NCBI RefSeq assembly: GCF_014203895.1
Contig: NZ_JACHJY010000008.1
Coordinates: 124,001 to 188,000, forward strand
DNA: 64,000 nt
Source of the DNA: Streptomyces nymphaeiformis
Lineage (GTDB): Bacteria; Actinomycetota; Actinomycetes; Streptomycetales; Streptomycetaceae
Direction: 5' to 3'
In this document: one piece after another, positions 25,639 through 34,100 of the stretch
Position numbering within the stretch: the first letter of the stretch is position 1
Layout: each line of letters opens with the position of its first letter
Program-made: the position numbers and the translations under genes
The notes under the pieces: generated by a model
Database searches by the model: none
Seen by the model: the letters and a program-made list of their open reading frames with translations, nothing else
Told to the model about the DNA's origin: nothing

Positions 25639-26220
25639 ATGATCGACACGACCGTCACGGACGACGCCCTCGAGGACTTCACCACCCACCGCCGACTGCT
25701 CTTCGCCACCGCCTACCGGATGTCGGGCAGCGTCGCGGACGCCGAGGACGTGCTCCAGGACGCCTGGCTCACGTGGTCCCGGACCGACCGCGGTCCGGTC
25801 GCCAATGCCCGCGCCTACCTCGTCCGCACGGTCACCAACCTCTCGCTGAACCGACTCACCTCGGCGCGCGCCACCCGCGAGTCCTACGTGGGTCCCTGGC
25901 TGCCCGAACCCCTGCTCACCGCACCGGACCTCATGGAGGGAGCCGAGGTGGCGGACAGCGTCTCCATGGCCCTGCTCGTCGTCCTGGAAAGCCTGAGTCC
26001 CGTCGAACGCGCGGTGTTCGTACTGCGCGAGGTCTTCGGATACACGCATGCGGAGACCGCCGGGATGCTCGACCGCAGCGAGGCGGCCGTCCGCCAGACC
26101 GCGCACCGCGCCCGCGAGCACGTCCAGGCCCGGCGACCGCGCTCCTCTCGGCGCTCACCCTGTCGGTCACCCAGGCCGGCGCGGCTTCCATCGCCTACAA
26201 CACCGCCACGCTGTGGTTGA
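25639..26220 (+). pseudogene. ECF41-family sigma factor, C-terminally truncated
   Basis: Residues 1-165 carry intact sigma region 2 (TAYRMSGSVADAEDVLQDAWLTW) and region 4 (LSPVERAVFVLREVFGYTHAETAGML, EAAVRQTAHRAREHVQARRP), typical of SigJ/ECF41 factors. Full-length ECF41 proteins are about 290-330 residues and end in a SnoaL-like domain that tunes sigma activity. Here that domain is absent: after QARRP (about nt 26130) the frame runs through unrelated DNA to a stop at 26220. The break coincides with the start of a secreted-protein remnant in another frame, so a deletion has joined two genes. Engineered ECF41 deletions elsewhere alter activity, so this product might still work; that is inference. 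Confidence 0.8.
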
Positions 26221-26493
26221 AGGGCGACCCGGCTTCGGACACGGATCCGGCCTGCGTGACCAGGGAGATCTACCTGGCCTCCGGCAACTACGGCTGGGGC
26301 CAGACCCACGGTGGGCGGCCGGGCGCCGGCCGGACCATCTGGCTGCAGGCCGGCACGTACGGCATGAGGGACTGCCTGTTCGGGGGGCTCGGCGACTACG
26401 GGCACTCGAGCCTCCTCATTCCGCGGCTCGACCTGGGATCCGGGCAGCGACGGCACCTGCACGTGGGGCTCGTACCTCAACCCGTACTTCTGA
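26129..26493 (+). pseudogene. Remnant of a small secreted protein (5' lost, frameshifted)
   Basis: Directly at the sigma-factor break a different frame reads ATALLSALTLSVTQAGAAS, the second half of a signal peptide, followed by a small extracellular protein (YNTATLWLKGDPASDTDPAC, IYLASGNYGWGQTHGG, RTIWLQAGTYGMRDCLFG). Near nt 26405-26425 the sequence moves to another frame, which ends DPGSDGTCTWGSYLNPYF and a TGA at 26491-26493. No start codon or ribosome binding site remains. The protein family is small, Trp/Tyr-rich and Cys-paired, function unknown. It looks like the surviving 3' part of a gene fused to the sigma factor by deletion. Confidence 0.65.
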
Positions 26494-26498
26494 CCGGT

Positions 26499-26527
26499 GG
26501 GCGGCGTTCGGGACCGGGACGCCGCCC
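26499..26527. terminator. Bidirectional terminator hairpin
   Basis: GGGCGGCGT (26499-26507) and ACGCCGCCC (26519-26527) form a perfect 9-bp stem with an 11-base loop between the convergent secreted-protein remnant and the lipoprotein gene ending at 26534. Confidence 0.75.
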
Positions 26528-26533
26528 CCGCGA

Positions 26534-27895
26534 TCAACGCGAGTCGAGGGCGGCCGTGAGCCCGGTCGTCGCCTGTTGGGCGGTCGTCGTGTCCTGGCGG
26601 TCGGCCGCGTCGCGCAGGGCGTGCAGCGAGGCGGTGATCCGGGCCGCCCGGGCCGGGGCCGTGTCGTGCTGGACGCGGTCCCAGGTGAGTTCGAGGCTGG
26701 ACACGTCACCGGCGATCGCGCCCGCGTCCCGGGCCGCGCCGTCCAGCGCCGACTGGCGCGCCCACATCTGCATCCGGGCGGCCTCGACGGTGGCCAGCGG
26801 CTCGTACCGCAGGTGCAGGTCGAGCTCGTTCTGGGCGACCCGGAGCGCGGCACCGCGGACGAGTGCGGCGTCGCGGGCCTTGACGGCCGAGGTGAGCGAG
26901 CCGATGTCCTTGTCCATCTGCTCGACGAGCAGTCGGGGCACCTTGTCGGAGGCCCGGTACGCGTCCCAGGCGGTCCGCACCTTCGCCACGGTCGCCTCGG
27001 TCGCCCCGGCGTGCGCCGCGCGGACCGCCGTCGACAGGGCCGCGAGCTCGGCGGGTACGGGGCCGGGCGTGACGTCCGTCGGTACGGCCAGCGTGACGGC
27101 CTCCAGGTCGGGGCCGGGCTCGTCGATGGTGAGTTCGCCGTACCCGGGGGCGATGACCTTGTTCTCGCGCGAGCCGTCCAGGTTGATCTCGGCCGTCCGG
27201 ATCGCGCCCTTGACGGGTCCGTACGGCCCGGGGACCGTCTGCCCGACGGCCTTCACGGTGACCTCCTCGAAGACCGTGCCCGGGATGTTCTCCCCCCGGA
27301 ACACGTCACCGGCCCTCGGATCGCTCGGCATGATCATCGCGGCCGGTCCGGCCTTCCCGGCCCGCCAGCTGCCGTGCGTGTCCGCGACCACCCCGTCCTC
27401 GTAGTTGAAGACCTCCTCGCCGAGGTACCAGACCGATCCGTCGTCGGCCTGCGCGAACCAGTCGCGCGCGACCTCCTGGACCCGCCCGTCCGAGAAGGAC
27501 ACGAACTGGAACGTGCGCGCCCGGACCTGCTCGCCGTTCACGGTGACGGTCTCGACGTGGGGCAGCAGCGTGAGCTCCGTACGGAAGGGCTTGCCGTCGA
27601 CCTGACCGTCGTAGATCACCTGCTGGATCTCCGAACCGACGTGGAGCGGGTTGGTGATCCGGGTCGGCCGGCTGAACACGGGCGTGACCTTGTCGACCCG
27701 GCTCTGCTCCGGGGAGAGCGGCAGGCACTCGTCGGTCTTCGTGCCGTTCTCCCCCACGATCCGCACGCACTCGGAGCCCGTCGCCGAGGTCGCGCCCCTG
27801 GGCCCGCCGCCGACGGCACCGGCGGTGCAGGCGCCGCTCGCGAGGGTCGCGGCCAGGGCCGCGGTCACCACGACCGCAGGTTGTCTGTTCCTCAT
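26534..27895 (-). CDS. Exported (probable lipo-) protein of unknown function, two-component-linked
   Basis: The 453-residue protein has an N-terminal signal peptide ending in LASGACTAG, a plausible though atypical lipobox, so it is probably lipid-anchored outside the membrane. The first half (residues about 45-260) is a beta-rich domain with VARDWFAQADDGSVWYLGEE and APGYGELTI; the second half (about 275-453) is helical. The WFAQ-GSVWYLGE block is shared with the secreted protein at 30117-31046, which lies on the other side of the two-component genes. Three GTTCAG direct repeats lie just upstream of its start. It is probably expressed under the adjacent response regulator. Function unknown. 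Confidence 0.72.
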   Translation of the reverse strand: MRNRQPAVVVTAALAATLASGACTAGAVGGGPRGATSATGSECVRIVGENGTKTDECLPLSPEQSRVDKVTPVFSRPTRITNPLHVGSEIQQVIYDGQVDGKPFRTELTLLPHVETVTVNGEQVRARTFQFVSFSDGRVQEVARDWFAQADDGSVWYLGEEVFNYEDGVVADTHGSWRAGKAGPAAMIMPSDPRAGDVFRGENIPGTVFEEVTVKAVGQTVPGPYGPVKGAIRTAEINLDGSRENKVIAPGYGELTIDEPGPDLEAVTLAVPTDVTPGPVPAELAALSTAVRAAHAGATEATVAKVRTAWDAYRASDKVPRLLVEQMDKDIGSLTSAVKARDAALVRGAALRVAQNELDLHLRYEPLATVEAARMQMWARQSALDGAARDAGAIAGDVSSLELTWDRVQHDTAPARAARITASLHALRDAADRQDTTTAQQATTGLTAALDSR

Positions 27896-27937
27896 GGCTG
27901 CCTCCTCTGCCGTGACACCGACGCTGCCACCCGGGGG

Positions 27938-27964
27938 CTGAACAGAGCCTGAACGGAACTGAAC
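27938..27964 (-). promoter_or_regulatory. Triple GTTCAG direct repeat, probable response-regulator operator
   Basis: Read on the minus strand, GTTCAG occurs at 27964-27959, 27954-27949 and 27943-27938, that is at 10- and 11-base steps, one helical turn each. This is the layout bound by OmpR/PhoB-type regulators. It lies 43 bases upstream of the lipoprotein start. The same half-site pair precedes the response-regulator gene (30064-30080). Confidence 0.65.
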
Positions 27965-27970
27965 CGGCCT

Positions 27971-29356
27971 TCAGGAGCGGTCCCGGGCCGCCGGGTCCGG
28001 CGGGAGCACCACCTCGAAGCGGGCCCCGCCGAGCCGCCCGTCGGCCACCGTCGCCGTGCCGCCGTGCGCCGCGACCAGTTCGGCGACGATGGCGAGCCCG
28101 AGTCCGCTGCCGGCGGCGCCCGCGTCACCGCCTTCGGCCGTCCAGCGGGACCGCGCCTCGTCGAGGCGTACGAACCGTTCGAAGACCCGCTCGCGGTCCG
28201 CCTCCGGCACGCCGGGACCGTCGTCCTCCACGCCGAGCACCACCCGGCCGTCCGGCAGTTCGACGAGGTCGAAGGCGACCTCGGTGCGGGCGTGCCGGGC
28301 CGCGTTGTCGCCCAGGTTGCGCACCACCCGGCTCAGGCCCCGCGGGTCCACCCGCCGCCGCGCCGCCGACACCCCGACCGTGCCGATCCGCAGCCCCGGC
28401 GCCTCCCGGCGCAGCCGGCGCACCTCGTCCAGGACCAGGTCGTCGAGGTCCACCGGCCGCATCCGGGGCCGCAGCGCGTCCTCGTCGGCACGGGCGAGCA
28501 GCAGCAGGTCGTCGACCAGGCGCTGGATCCGCAGGTCCTCGCCGAGCACGGTCCTGGCGAGGCGTTCGTTCGTCGCCCGGTCCGTCAGCCGGTCGGGGTG
28601 GGCGAGCGCGACCTCGACGTGCTGGCGGATGGACGCCACCGGGGAACGCAGCTCGTGCGAGGCGTCGGAGACGAACCGGCGCTGGGCGCTCTGCGCCCGT
28701 TCGAGCCGGTCCAGCATGCGGTTCATCGTGGCGGCGAGGCGCGCGATCTCGTCGCGGCCGGGCGGGAGCGGCACCCTGCGGTGCAGCTCCGCCGCCGAGA
28801 TCGCCTCGACCTCCGAGCCGATGGCCGCCACCGGCGACAGGGCCCGCCCGACCGCCATCCAGGTCGCGCCGGCCACCACGAGCATCAGCAGCGGCAGCCC
28901 CGTGACGAGCAGCCGGGTGACGATCCGGGTCGCCTCGTCGACCGCGACGAGGGTCTGCCCGACCAGGACGGTCCGGTTCCCGCCGGGGGCCTCGGCGGTG
29001 ACCGCCACCACCAGGAACCGGTCCTCGTCGAGCGGCGTCGTGAGCGTGGACTCGGAGCCCCGTCGCGGGTCGGCCAGGGCCGGCAGGTCCTTGACGTTCG
29101 GGCTGCCGGCGATCACGTCCCGGCGTTCGTCCAGGACCTGGACGAACTGGTCGTTCTGCTCGCTCACGGTCAGGGACGGCACCCCGTGCCCCGACTCGAT
29201 GACGGCCGCCACCTGCTCGGCCCGGGTCTTCACGGTCTGCCGCACGTCGTCGGTCAGTTCGGCCCGCAGGAGGGTGATCAGGGCGACCGCTCCGGCGAAC
29301 AGGCCCACCGCCACGACGAGGACGGCCGCCACGGTCGACCAGAACCGCACGCCCAT
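27971..29356 (-). CDS. HAMP-domain sensor histidine kinase
   Basis: The 461-residue membrane kinase has two transmembrane helices (about 7-30 and 147-168) bracketing an extracellular sensor of about 115 residues, then a HAMP linker, a dimerisation helix with the phosphoacceptor His234 in SDASHELRSP, and a catalytic domain with N (VRNLGDNAARHA), G1 (VEDDGPGVP), F (VFERFVRLDEA) and G2 (GSGLGLAIV) boxes. It phosphorylates the response regulator encoded just upstream (five bases apart). The sensor domain shows no recognised ligand-binding fold. The lipoprotein-like product encoded downstream and its relative at 30117 are likely targets or accessory partners. Confidence 0.92.
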   Translation of the reverse strand: MGVRFWSTVAAVLVVAVGLFAGAVALITLLRAELTDDVRQTVKTRAEQVAAVIESGHGVPSLTVSEQNDQFVQVLDERRDVIAGSPNVKDLPALADPRRGSESTLTTPLDEDRFLVVAVTAEAPGGNRTVLVGQTLVAVDEATRIVTRLLVTGLPLLMLVVAGATWMAVGRALSPVAAIGSEVEAISAAELHRRVPLPPGRDEIARLAATMNRMLDRLERAQSAQRRFVSDASHELRSPVASIRQHVEVALAHPDRLTDRATNERLARTVLGEDLRIQRLVDDLLLLARADEDALRPRMRPVDLDDLVLDEVRRLRREAPGLRIGTVGVSAARRRVDPRGLSRVVRNLGDNAARHARTEVAFDLVELPDGRVVLGVEDDGPGVPEADRERVFERFVRLDEARSRWTAEGGDAGAAGSGLGLAIVAELVAAHGGTATVADGRLGGARFEVVLPPDPAARDRS

Positions 29357-29362
29357 GGCCGC

Positions 29363-30040
29363 CTACCCTCCGTCGGGGGCCAGGCGGTAGCCGCAGCCCC
29401 GTACGGTCTCGATGGACGCCCGGCCGAAGGGCCGGTCCAGCTTGTTCCGGAGGTGCCGGACGTACACCTCGACGATGTTCGGGTCGCCCTCGAAGGCGTC
29501 GTCCCAGACGTGCGCGAGGATCTCCTGCTTGGACACGGTCTCGCCGCGCCGGCGCAGCAGGAACTCCAGGAGGGCCAGCTCGCGCGCGGTCAGCTCGACC
29601 CGTACTCCGCCCCGTGACACCTCCTTGGCCGCCGGGTCGAGCCGCAGGTCACCGGCGGTGAGGGCGGCGGGCCGCTCGCGGGGTTCGCGGCGCAGCAGCG
29701 CGCGCAGCCGGGCGAGCAGCACGGCGTACGAGAAGGGCTTCGTCAGGTAGTCGTCGGCGCCCGTGTCGAGCCCCTCCACCTCGTCCCACTCGCCCTCCTT
29801 GGCGGTGAGCATGAGGATCGGGGTCCAGTTGCCCTCGGCGCGCAGGGTGGCGCAGACGCGGTAGCCGTTCAGGCCGGGGAGCATGATGTCGAGGAGGATC
29901 GCGTCGTACGCGTGCTCGCGGGCCCGCCACAGGCCGTCCGTGCCGTCCAGGGCGACGTCGACGGCGAAGCCCTCCGCCTCCAGGCCGTTGCGGAGCCCCT
30001 CGGCGAACCGCTCCTCGTCGTCCACGATCAGAACCCGCAT
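29363..30040 (-). CDS. OmpR-family response regulator
   Basis: The 225-residue protein has a receiver domain (LIVDDEERFAEGL, phosphoacceptor Asp51 in AILLDIMLPG, Thr in LMLTAKE, Lys in YLTKPFSY) and a C-terminal winged helix (VELTARELALLEFLLRRRGE, NIVEVYVRHLRNKLDRP, IETVRGCGYRL). It is first in an operon with the histidine kinase. CACAAT (30052-30047) ends six bases before the ATG, so the mRNA is probably leaderless. CTTCAG-N5-GTTCAG upstream of that -10 box (30080-30064) suggests positive autoregulation. Confidence 0.93.
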   Translation of the reverse strand: MRVLIVDDEERFAEGLRNGLEAEGFAVDVALDGTDGLWRAREHAYDAILLDIMLPGLNGYRVCATLRAEGNWTPILMLTAKEGEWDEVEGLDTGADDYLTKPFSYAVLLARLRALLRREPRERPAALTAGDLRLDPAAKEVSRGGVRVELTARELALLEFLLRRRGETVSKQEILAHVWDDAFEGDPNIVEVYVRHLRNKLDRPFGRASIETVRGCGYRLAPDGG

Positions 30041-30046
30041 GTCCCG

Positions 30047-30080
30047 ATTGTGTCCCGCGTCACCTGAACCGGGGCTGAAG
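30047..30080 (-). promoter_or_regulatory. Autoregulated leaderless promoter of the response regulator
   Basis: On the minus strand, CTTCAG (30080-30075) and GTTCAG (30069-30064) are direct repeats at an 11-base step, followed by a CACAAT -10 box (30052-30047) and the ATG six bases later. The repeats occupy the -35 region, as expected for an OmpR-type activator. Confidence 0.6.
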
Positions 30081-30101
30081 GGCGCGCGGTGCCGCGCGCC
30101 C
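30080..30101. terminator. Terminator hairpin after the secreted protein gene
   Basis: GGGCGCGCGG (30080-30089) and CCGCGCGCCC (30092-30101) are perfect complements with a two-base centre. It lies 16 bases beyond the stop of the gene ending at 30117 and insulates the response-regulator promoter. Confidence 0.75.
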
Positions 30102-30116
30102 TCCGCCCTGCCGGTA

Positions 30117-31046
30117 CTACAGCGCGGGCACGAATGCCCTCACGCGGGCGGGCTCCGCGGGCGGGGTGGTGCCGTACACGTCGGGGCTGATCTTGTAGCC
30201 GCGCTTGTCCTGCTTCAGGACCTCCTTGTCGACGGCCGCGAGCTCCTTGGCGCTGAGCCGGGTGAACTCGGTCAGGGCCAGGGTCTCCGGGTTCGCCTCG
30301 CCCACGGGCACCACCTTGATGTTGCCGACGTGGGGCGCGTACGACTTCCGCTGGTGGCCGCCCTCGGGGTCGAGCGGCGCGAACTCGTCCGTCACGAGGA
30401 CGTTGTCGAAGCAGCTGACCGGAACGCAGACGCTCTGGCCGGTCTGGAACACCGTGGCGCAGTCCAGGAAGTCGATCTCGGGCGCCAGGCCCTCGGTGTA
30501 GGTGGGGGAGCCCACCCGCGGCCGGGCGAGCATGGCGATGCCCGCCTTGGCGCCCTGCACGCCGGAGATCCAGGTGTCGGGCGCGCCGGTGAGCTTGCCG
30601 TTCTCGTAGATCTCCGGGTACTCCCCGAGGCGCCAGACCGCTCCGCGCCAGTCCTGGGCGAAGAACGCCAGCTCCGACTCCTGGACCTTCTTGCCGTTGA
30701 GGTCCTGGTCGAACACCACCACGGTGCGGACGCCGTCGATGACCTTGGTCAGGTCGGTCACCGTCGTCACCACGGTGTGGTCCTCACCGGCGACGTCGCC
30801 CTTGAGGACCAGCCGGGTCCCGGGCTTCAGCGGAAGGAACCTGTTGGTCACCCTCGGCGCGGAGGGGAAGGCGTACGGGCGCAGGGCGGGAGGGTTTCCG
30901 CAGCCGTTCTGCGCGCGCGCACCGCTTTTCGCCGTGGCGGGAGAGGGGACCTTGGGGGCGTCGGCGGTCGCCGTGCCCGGGGCGAGGAGCAGCGCGGTGA
31001 CGATCGGGCTCAGCAGGGCAGCGGACGCGCGCAGGCGACGGGGCAT
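30117..31046 (-). CDS. Secreted protein related to the lipoprotein at 26534-27895
   Basis: The 309-residue protein has a Sec signal peptide (MPRRLRASAALL through PGTATA) and a secreted beta-rich body with about five cysteines, of which DCATVFQ, SVCVPVSCF may form disulfides. AFFAQDWRGAVWRLGEYPE aligns with the WFAQ-GSVWYLGE block of the protein at 26534, and NRFLPLKPGTRLVLKG with its TNPLHVGSE region, so the two are diverged relatives lacking here only the helical second half. No catalytic motif is recognised. AGAGG upstream of the ATG lies in the arm of a hairpin (31057-31093). Function unknown; a role in envelope-stress sensing with the neighbouring two-component system is inferred from context. 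Confidence 0.7.
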   Translation of the reverse strand: MPRRLRASAALLSPIVTALLLAPGTATADAPKVPSPATAKSGARAQNGCGNPPALRPYAFPSAPRVTNRFLPLKPGTRLVLKGDVAGEDHTVVTTVTDLTKVIDGVRTVVVFDQDLNGKKVQESELAFFAQDWRGAVWRLGEYPEIYENGKLTGAPDTWISGVQGAKAGIAMLARPRVGSPTYTEGLAPEIDFLDCATVFQTGQSVCVPVSCFDNVLVTDEFAPLDPEGGHQRKSYAPHVGNIKVVPVGEANPETLALTEFTRLSAKELAAVDKEVLKQDKRGYKISPDVYGTTPPAEPARVRAFVPAL

Positions 31047-31056
31047 TCAGCTTGAT

Positions 31057-31093
31057 CCTCTCGGTGGAGCCGGGGTGGGGCTCCACCGAGAGG
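31057..31093 (-). terminator. Perfect 15-bp hairpin between RND operon and secreted-protein gene
   Basis: Arms 31057-31071 and 31079-31093 pair perfectly around a seven-base loop. It begins 25 bases after the RND stop, so it probably terminates that operon. Its distal arm also contains the AGAGG ribosome binding site of the gene starting at 31046, so read-through mRNA would have that site sequestered. Confidence 0.75.
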
Positions 31094-31117
31094 CGGCGGC
31101 CCCGTCCGCCGCCTGCC

Positions 31118-34100
31118 TCAGTGCGTGGCGGCCGCCTCATGCTGCGGCCTGTGGCGCCTGAAGCCCTTGCCGAAACGCAGGTACAGGGAGGGGACGACCA
31201 GCAAATTCAGCAAGGTGGACGTAACCAGACCGCCCACGATGACCACGGCGAGCGGGTACTCGATCTCGTGGCCCGGCCGGTTGCCGAGGAAGACCAGCGG
31301 CAGGACCGCGAGTCCGGTCGCCAGGGAGGTCATCAGGATCGGGGACAGCCGTTCCCGCGCACCGCGCAGCACCAGGGCGGGCCCGAAGGCCATGCCCTCG
31401 TGCTCCTCCAGGTGCTGGAAGTGGTTGATCATCAGGATGCCGTTGCGTGCGGCGATGCCGAGCACGGTGAAGAAGCCGACCAGGGAACCCAGGGTGATGT
31501 TCCCGCCGGCGATCCAGACGGCGAGGACGCCGCCGACGAGGGCCATGGGCAGGGTGAGGAAGGACAGCAGGGCGAGCCGCCAGCTGCGGAAGGAGACCTG
31601 GAGCAGGACGAAGATCGTCAGGGCCGCGAAGATCGCGCTGTAGAACAGGACCCGCTGGGCGGCCTGCCGCTCCTCGTGCTCGCCGAGGAGCTCGGTGTGG
31701 TAGCCGCGGGGGAAGTCCGTGGAGGCGATCGCCTTGTCGACGTCCGACACGACGGCGCTGAGGCCGCGCCCGGAGACGGAGGCGTTCACGTCGAGGTGGC
31801 GCGAGCCGTTCTCGCGGGCGATCACGTTCGGCTGGGGCTCGATGACCACCTGGGCGACGTCACCGAGCGGGACCGTGGCCCCGGAGGGCGTGTCGATCGG
31901 GAGCCGGCTGATGGCCGCCACGTTGCCGCGCGTCTCGGGGGTGCTCCACACCACCGTGTCGTAGGCCCTGCCGTCGCGGAAGATGTCTCCGACCTCCTCG
32001 CCGGCCACGAGGGTGGACGCGGCGCGGCGCACGTCGCCGGGCTTCAGCTCGTACTTCGCCGCCTTGTCGACGTCGACCCTCACCTGGACCTGCGGGACCT
32101 CGACCTGGAGGTCGGCGTGGACGTCGTCGGTGCCGGCGATCTTGCTGATCTTCTCCTGGAGTTCGAGGCCCTTCGCGCGCAGGACCTTCTGGTCCTGTCC
32201 GTAGAGACGGACGACGATCGGGTACTTGGAGCCGGTGAGGACCTCGTCGACGCGCTCGTTGAGGTACGTCTGGACGTCCTGCTCCATGCCGGCGTACCGC
32301 GCCACGGTCTCCTTGATCTGTGTGAGGGTCTTGTCGTAGTCGGCCTTCGGTTCGATGCCGATCCAGCCCTCGCCGAAGTTGACCCCCGCGATCTCGTCGC
32401 CCAGGAACGCCTGCCCGATGTGGGCCCCGAAGACGTTGCGCACCCCGGGGATGGCCCGCACCTCACGGCTCAGCTGCGAGACCATGCGCTGCTCTTCCTG
32501 CACGGACGTGCCGGGCGTGGTGATGAAGTGCACCAGGAAGTCCCGCTCCTTGAAGGAGGGCAGCAGGGACTGGCTGAGCTGGGGCACGAGGAGGGCCGCG
32601 ACGACCGCGAGCACGCCGGACACCAGGTAGGCGTTCACCGGCCGCTTGACGATGCGCCGCAGTCCCGCCGTGTAGCCGGTCTGCAGCCAGCGCAGCAGCG
32701 GGGACTGCCGGCGTTCGACCTTCGCCTTGCGCAGCATGATCAGGCAGAGGGCGGGGGTCACCGTCAGGGCCACGACCATGGAGGCGATGATGGCGAAGGT
32801 GTACGAGACGGCCAGCGTCCGGAAGAAGGAGCCCGCCACTCCCTGGAGCAGGAACACCGGTACCGTCGCCACGACGATGATGATCGTCGCGTAGACGATC
32901 GGGCTCCGGACCTCGAGCGAGGCGTTGAGGATGATCTTCGCGACCGAGGCGTCACTGCCGGCCTTCCGGTGCTCGCGGAGCCGTCTGAGGATGTTCTCGA
33001 CGTCGATGATGGCGTCGTCCACGACGGCGCCCAGCGCGATCACGAGTCCGGCGAGGGCCATCGTGTTGATGGTGTCCCCGCGCCAGTGGAGCACGAGCAC
33101 GGCCGCCATCAGGGACAGCGGGATCGTCAGCAGGCTGATCAGCGCGACGCGCCACTCGTAGAGGAACGCCGCGAGGACCACGACGACGAGCAGGAAGCCG
33201 AGCACCAGGGCCTGGGTCAGGTTGTCGATCGCGGTGTGGATGAAGTCCTGCTGCTGGAAGACGGTCGTGTCGAAGTGGATGCCGGGCAGGCCGGGTTCGA
33301 GGGTCGCGATCGCCTTCTCGACGTTCTTGGTGATCTCCGGGGTGTCGCCCCAGGGCAGCTTCTCGACGATCAGCAGCAGACCGGGGTCGCCGCCGACGAT
33401 GGCGCTGCCGCCGAGCGGCTGGTGGGTCTCCTCCACCCGGGCCACGTCCCCGAGCCGGACGGTGCCGCCGCCCGCCGCGGAGACCGGCACCTGGGAGAGG
33501 TCGGTGGGCGTCACGACCGGCAGCACGTGCCGGATGCCGAGGCGCTGCGTGGGGGTCTCGACCCAGCCGCCGGTGCCGATGACGGAACCGGTGGTGAACT
33601 TCAGCAGACCGGAGTCGACCGACCCGTCGGTGGCCTCCATGACGTCGTCGAGACTGACCTTGTGGGCCTGCATCCTGAGCGGGTCCACCTGCACGGTCAT
33701 CATCTTCAGCCGCTCGCCGAAGATGCTCACGTTGGCGACGCCGGGCACCCGCAGCAGCCGGGCCCTGACCTCCCAGTACGCCGTCATCGACATGTTCATC
33801 AGGGCCTGGTCGGAGTGGTCGTCCGAGGACATCCCGATCTTCATGACGCGGCTGGTCGCGGCGACGGGCGGCATGATCACCGGCGGTGCCGCCCAGGTCG
33901 GCAGGGCGTGCGACACCTGCTGCACCCGTTCCTGGACCTCCTGCCGTGCCGTGAAGATGTCGGTCCCCTCGTGGAAGATCAGCTGGATCGACGAGAGCTG
34001 CGCGATGGACTCGGAGCGCAGGTCGTCGAGTCCGGCGAGGCCGTTGAGGGACTGTTCGAGCGGAACGGTGACCAGGGACTCGACGTCGGCCGTGGACAGA

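Noticed and set aside
24658..26220. Single 520-codon fusion of epimerase and sigma factor
   Set aside because: The epimerase part loses meaning at about 25365 and has its own stop in the shifted frame at 25633; the sigma gene has its own ATG at 25639, so the long frame is a frameshift artefact.
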